Shown here: positions 34,346 to 45,230 of the stretch, piece after piece
Position numbering within the stretch: the first letter of the stretch is position 1
How the letters are laid out: every line of letters begins with the position of its first letter
From: Pyrenula massariospora
Taxonomy: Eukaryota; Ascomycota; Eurotiomycetes; Pyrenulales; Pyrenulaceae
Assembly: GCA_021030905.1 (NCBI GenBank)
Contig: JAGFMI010000002.1
Span: 2,728,001 to 2,792,000 of the forward strand
Direction of reading: 5' to 3'
Length of the DNA stretch: 64,000 bases
Position numbers and translations under genes: made by a program
The notes under the pieces: generated by a model
The model's input: the letters and a program-made list of their open reading frames with translations, nothing else
Database searches by the model: none
Told to the model about the DNA's origin: nothing

Positions 34346-37300
34346 ATGTCTGCCGCGCCGACGATCCCACCTCGTCCAACTCGCCATCAACAAGCAGCAG
34401 CTGCAGGCGCCTCCAAGCTCCCAGAGGTTCCTCCCCGACCCGCTCGCAAACGCCTCGAGCCTTCGCCTAGCCGAGAAAATTTTGCGCAGTCCCCCCTGAA
34501 CGAACTCCCCGGGCTCGGTCGTGTTCGATCTGGGAATGCCTCCAGTGGCGTTCCACCTCGTCCACCGAGCGTCACTCTTCCATCAATCGGCCAAGAAGGC
34601 AACGAATACGCAGATCTTGAATATGGGAATAACAAGTCGTCGGACACAGAGGGAGAACCCGCAACCTCGACGAGAAACATCGGCGGGGACCTACCGATGC
34701 ACGCCCCAAAGCCGTCACTACCCCATTCCAGTGCCAAAGCGCAGGTACAAGCCGTGACGAGGACGGACTCGAGTCAAGCGACGGCCCTAGGGTTTGGCCC
34801 TACGAGCCACGGACACGAAGAGACAGAACCCTCTAATCGGTCGATTCGGTCTAAAGGGAGCTTCTCTCGACCCACCTCTTCGGCATCCGTCGAACATCGG
34901 AGGAGCTCGATCGCGTACGATGACGAGCAGGGCCCAGCTGAGCTGGGCATGCGGGTACCCATCAATCCCGCTCTGGGGGATGTGCAGGCGCCTTCACCCG
35001 CTCCCGCGTCGCTGCACGCTCCAAACGGGCGCCGGCATGCCCGGACCAAGTCGGGGCGGACGGTGTTTCTACCTCCGGATAGCTACGGCCTTCACGCTCA
35101 CGGCGTCCAAAACATGGACAGATTTGACAAGGATTGGTATGCGAAACATCCTGATGCGTATGCGCACGACGAAAGTCAGGGGCACTACGCTGGCATTGGG
35201 AGTGGAAGAGGCGAGTGGGCAATGAGCAGCGATGATTTGAACAAGATCGTCAGAGACACGGCCAACCGTGGCGCTGGTTTTGGTGGGCAGAAACAGTGTG
35301 CTATCACTGTCTAGGGTGCTAATACTCTACAGGGACCATGCCGGCGATATCAAGCTACCCAGACGAGCAGATCGGTTATCTGGCATCCGAACAATATAGT
35401 TCTCGAATGACCTCTCCAACGCCACAGGATCAATCCGAATCTCACCTTAAGAAGTGGCACTCCAACCACTCACAACCCGCGATTGAGTCACCGCTGAGGA
35501 AGACCAGCTTTCCAGCAGAAATGTACGAGAACAATGACAAGTCGAAGGCCGCTCTCAGCGTGAAATCCGATACTCATGATAGCGAGGTGGAAGACGACGT
35601 AATACACGTAGATGAGCCTGCTCGACGACGTAACAAGGTGACCGGGGGGCCCGCGACTATCGACGAGACGGAAGATCTCGGCCCGCACGGCGGCAACAAC
35701 GCGGAGGAAGGCGGATGGGTCGATGAACGTGGTTACGGCGTACCCATTCTCGCGTCCGACGAGGTCGCCAAAGAGGTGGCAGGGGAATTTATGCAACCTG
35801 CGGTTTCCCCCATCCGCGAACGGCGGGGAAGTGCTTTACTTGAGTCTGGCTATACGACCGGTGACCACACGCCGGGATCTCGCCCATCGAGCCGGCCAGG
35901 CAGTATACATGGCATTTCCGGTCTCTCGAGGTTCACGTCACGCAATGAGGACCGCGAGGACACCCATACGCCGCTCGAAGACGTGGAAGAGTACGAGCCC
36001 CTTTTCCCAGACGACGAGGACGGCAAGAAAAAGCCGCTGACGGCCGCCGAGCGCTTCAAACAGCGACCCGGAACCCTCCGACATCGGTTCCCCAGCCAGG
36101 ATGTCTGGGAGGACACCCCGGCAAGCGCTCTCCATGAGGCTACCGTTTCGACGCCAGACCTTCCCAGAGAGGAGACCGCCAAGACAGCGCCGACTTTTGA
36201 AACGCACGAGCAAGAAGCCGCACGCAAGGGCCTTGTCACCGAGGCAGAGAAGGCTGCTTTGGAGCCCAAGGATGCTCGCTTGGCAAAATCAAAACTTGCT
36301 CCCCACCTGAGAGATGACATGCCCACCCGGCCAGGGATGCAGCCGCGATTTCCCAGCCGCGATATTTGGGAAGATAGTCCCGACAGCGTTCACCTCGTGA
36401 CGACGGTCCAATCCCCGCCTCTGGAAGAATCGACAGCCTCCACGTCTCCTGAAGCAGCAGCCAACAAACCTATGATTCCGCCTCGACCTGTCGGGCGGAG
36501 CAAGCTCGGCGAGGACCCAACACCCCCCAAGCAGCCGTCCATTCCTGCCCGTCCACCTAAGCGTCAGCATCAAGTGCCACCCGCCGATGCCCAATTGACA
36601 GACCCTCGAACCTTGACAGAGACCTCGCCAGTAGAAAAGAAGGCGCCCACGATCCCAGAACGGCCAAAGCCTCAAGTACCGGCCCGCCCAGCCAAGAAGA
36701 CGTCTGCAGATGCAGGCCCCAGTGAAGAGCCCGTAGCGGCGCCAGCAAGACAAGAAAAGGAACAAATAGTAACCTCGCCGCCTACGGCCGTCAAGGCGAA
36801 GCCGTCCATACCGGCTCGGCCCGCGGGCAATGCCAAGTTTGTGGCCATGAAGGCAGGATTTCTCACCAACCTGGAAAAGCAGCTCCAGCACGGTCCACAG
36901 GGACCGCCGCCCAAGGAGAAGAAGACTGAAGAGGAGCCAGAAAAGGAGAAGGGGCCGCTGTCCGATGCCCGAAAAGGCCGCGCCCGAGGTCCACAGAGGC
37001 GGAAGCCGGCAGCATCGCCCAGTGCTGGCTTGAGTGCTCAGCCTACGGCAGCTTCATCGTCGCCAACGCTGTCGATCAGCCGGCCGAGAGGTCTATGGGA
37101 GATCTCTACAGCTGGGCTGTTGACTGTTAATCAAGATGACGAGATGGCACGAGATGATTCTACCCTGCATCATTCTGTAGAAACGGTTGCACAAGCAGCT
37201 CCAGTAGCCAAGAAAACGGTGGGAGAGGCTGCAGGGTTGATCATCTCGGCTGACGCGACGCCAAAGTCAGAGAAGGCGAATCCGCTGGACAAATCACCCG

Positions 37301-37611
37301 AAGAACTAGCCGAACAGGTTTCGGCGGATATATCTACGACTCCATCGAGGGATGCTGACGCTTCAGCCTACCCATCGGAGCAGGTCAGTACCACGGATCC
37401 AGTTTCCAGCGAAGCCGCCGGAACGGCATCGGACGGGGAATCTGCAGAGCTAGCACCTGCGGAGGATTCGAATAGGATGGATGCGGGTGGGAAGGGCGCA
37501 AAGAATGGCTTGTCGGACAAGGCGCTGGAAGAAATGACTGCCAGCGCTGATAACAAATCCCATGCCGCTGAGGAAGCGGCTGCCCACAACGTGCAGCTTG
37601 AACCTGAATGA
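34346..37611 (+). CDS. AIM21-like actin-patch protein
   Basis: Two exons, 34346-35282 and 35333-37611, with a 50-nt intron (donor GTGGGC, branch gtgctaata, acceptor ctacag), encode about 1071 residues. A 35-nt intron with donor at 35298 is a less likely alternative. The start MSAAPTIPPRPTR is followed by about ten PxxPxR-type motifs (VPPRPAR, VPPRPPS, IPPRPVGRSK, IPARPPKR, VPARPAKK, IPARPAG). These suit SH3 partners such as Bbc1 and Abp1. Family blocks include EWAMSSDDLNKIVRDTANRG and PDEQIGYLASEQY, and a duplicated block FPSQDVWEDTP / FPSRDIWEDSP. In yeast, Aim21 with Tda2 recruits capping protein to endocytic actin patches. The chain is mostly disordered. The two long frames would look like two genes if the intron were missed. 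Confidence 0.85.
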
Positions 37612-38443
37612 ATGCGTTGACGAGAGAGTCAGTTTGGCGGTGTTTGTGTCAATCTACAAAAAGTGATCCGGTAGAGGTTTCTGTCCATGCTCGAGATTGA
37701 ATAGCATAGCTTGTGGAAATACAGAAAAGCCTTGTACATTTATGATAGCTTATTGGATTCTCCGAAAGCCATTTTTGTCCTTTTTTTCGTATAACAACGG
37801 AGGCTTTCGCCGTAAATCACCGAATGATGATGGAAAATATCGCTCACGATTGCCAGACTGGCCAAATCTTACGTGGCAGACGGGCGGTGAGTATCGTGTT
37901 ATCGTGAGGTGGTTCGATCCGGGATCGAGGGCGTGTCGTTGTACAGGAAGGGTGGCATCATGCCGGAGGAGGGCACGAGCTGGGCCGCCGGAAGCTTCAG
38001 CGAGACTAGACCCGGCTGGGGCAAGCGCCAGGGACAAGGCGCGGCTGAGGCAAGGTATCCAATCAAAAAAGGGAGAAGTCTCCAGCCTTTGTCGTCAGTG
38101 GGTCCGAGCTTCGTGCGGCCAATTCGTCTGGAAATTATTTTTCATGGCCGCCGCTCGCGGTAAAGGAGACCGTCAGCCAGGTCTGAGATTGCCTCCCTCT
38201 TCACCTTGCCTCGCTGCGATCAATTTGACGGTGGCAATTTTGTTTTTTATGTCATTCGACCCTGGCACATAGCATCTCCTTTGTAGAGCCGAGACTCGAC
38301 AGAAAATCGTGACAAACCTCGCCCGCGTGACCGCCAGTTAACTTCCATTCCTTCTTTACCGTCACGATCACACGAAACTCAACCCCCTAGATTATACTAC
38401 CTGCAGATCAGAATTCTTGTAAAAGGTTGAAAATTGGCCCATC
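37612..38443. other. Intergenic, AIM21 3' flank and HMG-CoA synthase promoter
   Basis: No gene supported. The last 150 bp are CT-rich, as expected for a fungal 5' leader. Confidence 0.5.
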
Positions 38444-39980
38444 ATGTCCACGAGGCCACAGAATATCGGCATCAAGGCCCTTGAGATTTATTTTCCAAGC
38501 CAGGTATGGTTGCTTGCGAGGAACTTTAACGTCCCTCAGCTAACCGGTAAAAGTGTGTTGACCAGGTCGAACTGGAAAAATTCGATGGCGTCGCAGCTGG
38601 CAAGTATACGATCGGCCTCGGCCAGACGAAGATGTCCTTCTGCGACGACAGAGAAGGTTGCCTCACTACGCGATTATTTTAGAAGCTGGTCTAATGGTCC
38701 ATAGATATCTATTCATTAGCTCTCACGACGCTGTCTTCCCTCTTCAAGAAATACTCAATCGACCCCAAGTCGATCGGTCGACTCGAAGTCGGTACAGAAA
38801 CGATGCTCGACAAGTCCAAGTCGGTCAAGTCGGTCTGCATGCAACTCTTTGAAGAGGCGGGAAATTTCAACGTCGAAGGCGTGGACACCGTCAACGCATG
38901 CTACGGCGGGACCAACGCAATCTTCAACAGCATCAACTGGGTTGAGTCGTCAGCCTGGGACGGCCGAGATGCCGTTGTCATTGCTGGGGACATTGCACTC
39001 TACAATAAAGGCAACGCTCGTCCCACCGGTGGCGCCGGCTGCGTGGGTCTTTTGATTGGTCCTGACGCTCCTCTGGTCTTTGAGCCAGGTCTACGGGGGA
39101 CTTACATCCGGCATGCCTACGATTTCTACAAACCCGACCTCACCAGCGAGTATCCCTACGTAGACGGACAATTCTCGCTCCAATGTTACACGGAGGCGGT
39201 CGATGCCTGCTACAAAGCTTACAATACACGAGAAGATTCCATCAAGTCGAAATCTCACGGTGCTGTCAACGGCAACGGCGTCGTCCACGAAGATGAGAGC
39301 ACAACCCCGCTGGACCGCTTCGACTACATGACCTTCCACGCCCCAACCTGCAAGCTCGTCTCCAAATCATACGCCCGCCTGCTGTACAATGACTTTCTTG
39401 CCAACCCCGCCCATCCACTCTTCAAGGATGTTGCCCCGGAGCTCCGAGACCTCGAGTATAAAAAATCACTGACCGACAAAAACGTTGAAAAGACATTCAT
39501 GGGGCTAACGAAAAAGAAGTTCGCGGAGCGCGTGTCGCCGGCGATACAGGTGCCTACAATGTGTGGCAATATGTACTGCGGCAGCGTCTACGGCGGTCTG
39601 ATTAGTTTACTCTGCAACGTCGCCCCAAAGACGCTCGTTGGCAAGCGAGTCGGGATCTTCAGCTACGGGAGCGGCTTGGCCAGCTCGCTATTCAGTGTCA
39701 AGGTTGTGGGCAATATTAGCGGGATGGTGGAGAAGGTTGACCTCCACCGACGATTGGACGCCAGGAGAACAGTTCCCCCGGTGGTGTACGACGAGGTATG
39801 CTAGACATCACCGTTCGCGTAATCTGATCTGACCGTCTTTAGATGTGCCACCTTCGCGAGAAGGCTCACTTGAAGAAGGATTATAAGCCAGCCGGCAACC
39901 CCGACACGCTCTTCTCTGGAACGTACTACCTGACGGAAGTGGACGACATGTACAGGCGCAAATACGAGATCAAGGTATAG
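38444..39980 (+). CDS. erg13: Hydroxymethylglutaryl-CoA synthase
   Basis: Four exons: 38444-38503, 38554-38656, 38705-39795 and 39843-39980, with introns of 47-50 nt, giving 463 residues, a normal length. The enzyme condenses acetyl-CoA with acetoacetyl-CoA in the mevalonate pathway that feeds ergosterol and isoprenoids. The N-terminus reads [26 protein letters not shown] (joined exons), followed by [17 protein letters not shown]. The catalytic cysteine is in [11 protein letters not shown] (Cys about 120), the general-base region in [16 protein letters not shown], and the CoA-site [12 protein letters not shown] is present. The C-terminus is [12 protein letters not shown]. All expected motifs are intact. 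Confidence 0.96.
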
Positions 39981-41091
39981 AGCCCCCCCAATCTGGAGGC
40001 ATTCATCTATTAGTGGAGGATTTTGGCATGTTTCAGGAGCATTTGCCGGTGTGTCTTCCGCGTTGATCGGTGAGCTGCAGTCTAGATGCAGTCGTGGTGT
40101 TCTGTTTTCCAAGATATTCGATAGATACCGAATCGAGCCGGCTCTGTTGATATGAGTCATGGCTGTAGTGTATGCAGGGCGACGATGAAACATCCGGGGT
40201 TGTCCAATTGAGGTGCTGAAGAGCTGGCCGGCGCTCCCAGCCTCCTGCATTGGGCAGCGGCGGGAGCTTGGGGCATTCTGCAGCCTCGATGATTCACGCG
40301 TGTTAGTCCCGTTTGGGCTGCAGCAGGTCCCCGCCCGCCGCCGGCCAATCGGAAGGGCGGACGCCAGACGCCGAGAGCCTCCGCCCTCATCTCGTCGCGG
40401 CGCGTACGGCGGCCTCTCAGCGTCCAGTAAACAGCCTGAAACTGTCGCTGCTGTCGCATTTGCCTCGATGGGTCGTCGCAATACCCGCTGCCTGCCAAAC
40501 TCTGCTAAAAATGGCCGCCAAGCGCTACTGGACGCTGGCGCTTCCCCTTCCGGCCGGCTTCTTTCCACGCCCTCACTGCCGCCGACGCTGGCAGTCTCGC
40601 CTGGGGGCAAATATAGTACGCAACCGCCTCAGACAGACGCTGCCCTCCCCACGACGCGTAAAAATAGTCCTTCGACGCTCTCGACGCTGTCATTGATCAA
40701 CACACGCGACAACAAACAGTTCCGGCACCGTTTGGGATCCACCGTTTGGATCTCCAGTTGACCGCAACTGCAGCCAGCCGGGCATTTTTCGCGTTTCATC
40801 GATGTCATCTTTCCTGCCCATCTCCATTGTTTTGTTTCTCCCATCATGGCCGGGGTGCGACCTTTCGAAGATTTATATCCAGCCATTGCCCCCTCCGTAC
40901 CTTGGTCATCCATTCTCCTCTGTATTTCCTCTCCATGATACCCAATTGAACCTGCACCGCTTCTCCTTGATCGTCTTTCCTTCCCCTTTAATATAGACCT
41001 CTCCACTTCAAGGAAGCCGGCTTCTACACTCGTCGATACCCAGGTTTGCCGTGTCTGGCTGTGTTATTTGGCCCGGGCTGATGACAGTAGC
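39981..41091. other. Intergenic and 5' leader of the next gene
   Basis: 1.1 kb, GC-rich at 40200-40700 and CT-rich at 40780-41040. No protein gene is supported. The leader includes the short upstream reading frame listed next. Confidence 0.5.
40846..40938 (+). promoter_or_regulatory. Possible upstream ORF in the leader of the 41092 gene
   Basis: An ATG at 40846 opens a 30-codon frame (MAGVRPFEDLYPAIAPSVPW onward) that closes 153 bases before the main ATG, within a CT-rich leader-like stretch. If transcription starts upstream it could reduce translation of the main frame. No transcript start is known, so this is a candidate only. Confidence 0.25.
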
Positions 41092-42951
41092 ATGCCACTA
41101 GCGCCATACGTCTACCGACCTACTACACCTCCGGTGATGCTCGCTGTTGACCAGCACCATAATACTAAAGGCACATCGCACAGCCGCAACACCTCCGGCT
41201 CGTCCTTCTTCTCTTCGGATTCCTCTCCCGATTCCATCCTCTCCCAAATCACCACACCGAGCCGGTCTCCCGTCCACCAGTATGGGCCAACCCTTCTACC
41301 GAAGATTCGTACGCAAGATGCGTCAATGGAGCCATCGGCCGCGACTGGCCCGAAGAGATCGGTGCACCGACGAGTGCTGTCCAGTTCATGCAACCCTCCT
41401 ACATTCCAACCTTATCCTACCTCTCGACCACAGATGCAGCGAAGTGTGACCGAACCGGCGGAATGCAAGATCGTCTCCCCCATCTCGATCGAGTCCTTGA
41501 ACAACTCTCGTAGTCAATCCCTCTTGAACTCTCCGGTCACATTCACTGCCTCCCACAGCCGCAAGCCTTCAATCTCTCATTCTCGCTCCAGCTCGACGTC
41601 CGGCATTGATCAGGCGACACTGCGCCGTTACGGCTATCCCACGTACCGCCAAGTTCCTGTCTACACGACTCAAGCGCCTACGGCACCTGCCACAAACTTT
41701 GCCGCATCCTATGCTCAATTCTTTCAGGACCCTGTCATAGAAATGACGGGTCTTCCACAGCTCGACACCTCATTCGTTTCGGAAGATCAGGATATCTTCC
41801 CACAGCATCCCTTGAGCTATTCTCGCACACCATCTCTCACCCCCCCTCCCAACATCTCGACCAGTGTCTCGCCTATTGCTCCAACTGCTGGCCCATTCCC
41901 CTCCACCAAGCTCCTCACCTACCTCACTCTCCCCACCCAACCTGTCAACCTCGTCCGCAGCCTCACTTTCCACCCCACTCGCGGCACACAAAACCATTTC
42001 TGGTGGGATGTCCGCAATCTGCGCAACTGGTCTTCCTTCTCCATCGATACCATCTCCACCATCCCCGGTCTGCAGCGCCTTCTCACCATTGACGTCGACA
42101 GCACCTCCCTCCCTGATACCAACACCCTTTCCAAAACCCTTCAGCCCGAATCCGAGGCCGCTCTCACAGACCTCCTCTCCAAAACCTACTTTCCCCGCGT
42201 CAACGCCGCTGCCGCTTTGTCCCAGGGTTCCTCGTCCATGTCGCTGTATACAACACCTCTTACTGGCGTTACCAACCCGCACAACCACCCGTCCTTCCTG
42301 GCTAACTACTCCCACGACACAGCCCAAACCATCACCGGCCTCCCACGCGGCCGCCTCGTCGGCGTGTCCAAGTCCTTTGACCGCTGGAACAGCGGCATGC
42401 GCCATGAAGCCCCGCACCGCCGCGTCCAATACCTCGCTGGCCTCGCGCACCTGCAGAAATGCATGCGCGACCACAGCTGCCGCTACGGCTTCATCCTGAC
42501 CGAGATCGAGCTCGTCTGCGTGCGCGCGGGCTGCGACGACGGCAGCGACGTGCCCTACTTTGGCTACCTAGAGGTCAGCGAAGCGATCCCCACCAACCGG
42601 CACATGCCGCCGGCACAGGACGACGACGACGAGAGCCCATCTGCGGACGAGGTACCGCTAACGGCCAGCCTCGCGCTCTACTACCTCCTCATGCTCTCCA
42701 AGACCACGCCCCTCCCCACCCAGCCGAGCGGCTTCATGGACGTCGGCGCCGCGGGCGCGCTCATGCGCCAGCGGATCTGGACCGCAAATGATGTCGCCGA
42801 GGGCGAAAAGGGGAAGGAGGGTAAGGACCGGTGGATCCCGGAGCCGAACATGGGCGAGAAGCGCGACGCGAAGAGGGTGCGCGGGTGGGTGTGGCCGGCG
42901 GATCCGTGGAGTCGGCGCGAGGCGGGAGGGGCGGGGAGTAAGCGGCGATGA
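41092..42951 (+). CDS. Conserved filamentous-fungal protein of unknown function
   Basis: A single exon of 619 residues from the ATG at 41092 (MPLAPYVYRPTTPP). The frame extends a little further upstream without another ATG. The N-terminal 230 residues are serine-, proline- and threonine-rich and look disordered. A globular part then follows: TRGTQNHFWWDVRNLRNWSS, GRLVGVSKSFDRWNSGMRHE, HLQKCMRDHSCRYGFILTEI, ELVCVRAG, VPYFGYLEVSEAI and SLALYYLLMLSKTTPL. The tail is basic (GWVWPADPWSRREAGG). This set of motifs recalls a family widely kept in Pezizomycotina and sometimes labelled sialidase, for which I see no catalytic support. The composition suggests a nuclear or cytosolic regulator. Confidence 0.8.
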   Translation: MPLAPYVYRPTTPPVMLAVDQHHNTKGTSHSRNTSGSSFFSSDSSPDSILSQITTPSRSPVHQYGPTLLPKIRTQDASMEPSAATGPKRSVHRRVLSSSCNPPTFQPYPTSRPQMQRSVTEPAECKIVSPISIESLNNSRSQSLLNSPVTFTASHSRKPSISHSRSSSTSGIDQATLRRYGYPTYRQVPVYTTQAPTAPATNFAASYAQFFQDPVIEMTGLPQLDTSFVSEDQDIFPQHPLSYSRTPSLTPPPNISTSVSPIAPTAGPFPSTKLLTYLTLPTQPVNLVRSLTFHPTRGTQNHFWWDVRNLRNWSSFSIDTISTIPGLQRLLTIDVDSTSLPDTNTLSKTLQPESEAALTDLLSKTYFPRVNAAAALSQGSSSMSLYTTPLTGVTNPHNHPSFLANYSHDTAQTITGLPRGRLVGVSKSFDRWNSGMRHEAPHRRVQYLAGLAHLQKCMRDHSCRYGFILTEIELVCVRAGCDDGSDVPYFGYLEVSEAIPTNRHMPPAQDDDDESPSADEVPLTASLALYYLLMLSKTTPLPTQPSGFMDVGAAGALMRQRIWTANDVAEGEKGKEGKDRWIPEPNMGEKRDAKRVRGWVWPADPWSRREAGGAGSKRR

Positions 42952-43769
42952 GATGATTGTGAGGCGGTGGGGATAGAAGGGTGGTGGGGGGGGTATGATG
43001 GCGTTCCTATCCCGGACGATGTAATGCTGTCCTGGTGATGGCATGGCGGATCGGACGGGGTGGGGAAGCCTCGGCTTTCCCTTTGATAGGGGGCTATGCA
43101 TTGCATTGCATTGGCGGTTGCAGTACTGTTTCTTTGGACCAGAAATACATGCAAAGACCTAGTGGGGGATTCTTAGTCTTTAATTTAATAACTTTCTTCT
43201 GAGCTCCATCTTTACAATCCATGTTAAATACTCCAGTGTAGTTTGTAGGTTCGACCAGAACCAGGTCCCCTTACATATGCAGCAAGGTTGTCCTGGAACC
43301 CCTCCAGCCTACCGCATAAAGAAAACCAGGAATTCGAAGCAGGTTTCCTGCCTTACATTTACTATGCATGTCTCATCACGTTTGCGGGTCTGAGACACAG
43401 TCCTCATAGCCGCTGTCATATGTATGGAACAATCCAATTCTACAGGGCGGAATTGAGAGGGAATGTCATCGGTAATGTACATGGCTTATGGGCAAGTCTT
43501 TTACAGCGAGTAAGGAGGAGGTGTAAATCCGAAACGCGGTTCTGATTTCATGCAATGCAATACATGTTCTAGGAACGAGCGAGGATATCACATCGATAAG
43601 AGCGGGAGATGGAAATTCAGAACGCGATTCTTCATTGAGAACTAAGTCTAGGAAGTTTTGTGCTGCTGGCTATCCATTGTTTAGGAGCTTTGGGTGCCAG
43701 CACAAGCGAAACGCTGCATCAGATGCACCATCACGGCGTGGACTGGACCCATTCCACCCCGCACGCAGT
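42952..43769. other. Convergent 3' intergenic region
   Basis: 3' flanks of the 41092 (+) and 43770 (-) genes. No gene seen. Confidence 0.5.
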
Positions 43770-44355
43770 CTACTTCGCCTCCATCTCATCAGCATTGTCG
43801 TTGCTGCTAGCCTCATCGGCGTCCGTCATGTGCTCATCCTCGGTCTCTTCATCCTTGATGTTGGCGGGCTTCCGGGCGGACTTGGGTATGGCATCCTTCT
43901 TGTTCTTCTTGCCAGCCTCTCCGGCGTCGTTGTTGCCATTGCCATTCTCCTCCTTAACGTTTTTCTTTGGACGGCCACGCTTGGCAGCAGGGCGGGATTG
44001 GTCTTTGGCTCCTCCATTCTCGGCATGTCGCTTGGATGCAGTGGGCGGGGCAGAGTCGGTGTCTTTCACAACACGCACGTCATCGGCCGCGTGCGCTTTG
44101 AGGACCCGGTCCCAGCGTGCGGCGCTGGGGAAGCTGAGTGTTAGTGTGCAGCGAGGGGAACTGGGAGGATGGAAGGCTTACGCAGCGGCGGGTGTCACCA
44201 CCCCGATGTCCTCTTTCAGCACTTTCATATCCGGCTGGTTTGGAGGGTTAGCTCTGGTAATGAGCGGAAGTAGGCGAACGGAGGAGAGGTACCCTCTGGT
44301 TCTTTCTTGCAGCTGCCAGTAGGACCTTGAACTCTGTCTCCAGTTGTTTAGACAT
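43770..44355 (-). CDS. Small nuclear protein with GRPKK AT-hook-like motif
   Basis: Three exons, 44355-44293, 44234-44182 and 44124-43770, with introns of 58 and 57 nt, encode 156 residues. The N-terminal 50 residues (MSKQLETEFKVLLAAARKNQ, then PDMKVLKEDIGVVTPAAAAR RWDRVL across the exon joins) resemble the small Myb-like/helix-turn-helix unit of short fungal nuclear proteins. The rest is low-complexity: PAAKRGRPKKNVKEEN contains an AT-hook-like core, followed by K-, N- and E-rich and finally acidic stretches (DEETEDEHMTDADE). DNA or chromatin binding is likely but not proven. No name is assigned. Confidence 0.75.
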
Positions 44356-45230
44356 TGTTGATTTGGTGTGGTTGTTTGCTTGATGGGTCAAGGTCGTTAA
44401 CGAAGATGCTTGAGAAAAGAATCGTTGCTAGAGAGAGGAAGTCAGACGAGGATACAAAGAGTTGGATTGATGAAGGAACATCGTCATGAGATCGGAACAC
44501 AGACCGGCAGGCCCCAGTAATTGTACCTCAGGGTGATGCTGCATCACTGTCCACTGTAAAAATGATTCACTTTTTGCGGATAGTTTCGGCAAAATCTGAC
44601 AGTAAGGTAAAATGTGGAGGACAAGGAAGTGAAGGTTGGCATTTCCTTCGTAGCCTAGATGTAAGATAATCTGAGCTTCCCTTCACATTTTGGCTGATAA
44701 TACTGCTAAAATTGAAAGAATAAGATATCGAAAAGTAAAGTGTGGGAGAGTTGGAGAGAATGCTGCTGAGCATAAATGTTCAATACGATGCTTATCAACT
44801 GCTGCTTCTCACATGGCACCGCAACTGGTGAGGTGAATTGTAGACAAGATTTGATGGTCATGGCATAAGATGTAAGCTGGCGGGTAAGATGGTAGGGACT
44901 AGCCTTTGCTATGAGGAGATTTGAGCTTGAATGCGATGAGCGAGAGCTATGAAGAGTCAGGTGCTTGTAGACGGAATAAATCTTGTGATAGACGCAGAAG
45001 GGCGGAGCATTCGTGGTCAAAGCGGAGAGCGGAGCAGGAATGCTCTGAGCGATGGATGGCATCTGGAAAATGTCAATTCTGGATACGAGCGCATGGCTGT
45101 CAGGCTTGGACTCTGCATTGTGCCGAACTCCGCTCTTCGAGAAACCTCTTTCGATCGTAAGAGGTAGTGGAATCGTGGAAACCGAATTAGGCGCAACTAG
45201 GGAAGATTCCGTTGTTTGGCGGCTGTGATT
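44356..45230. other. Intergenic, AT-rich
   Basis: Promoter side of the GRPKK protein gene and 3' flank of the oxidoreductase gene. The stretch 44540-44900 is AT-rich. No gene seen. Confidence 0.5.

Noticed and set aside
37905-37930. ggttcgatcc resembling a tRNA B box
   Set aside because: The flanking bases do not form a T-arm stem and no A box or acceptor stem is found.
37697-38272. 191-codon plus-strand frame upstream of HMG-CoA synthase
   Set aside because: It has no ATG start and has an R/C-rich composition typical of chance frames in a GC-rich promoter.
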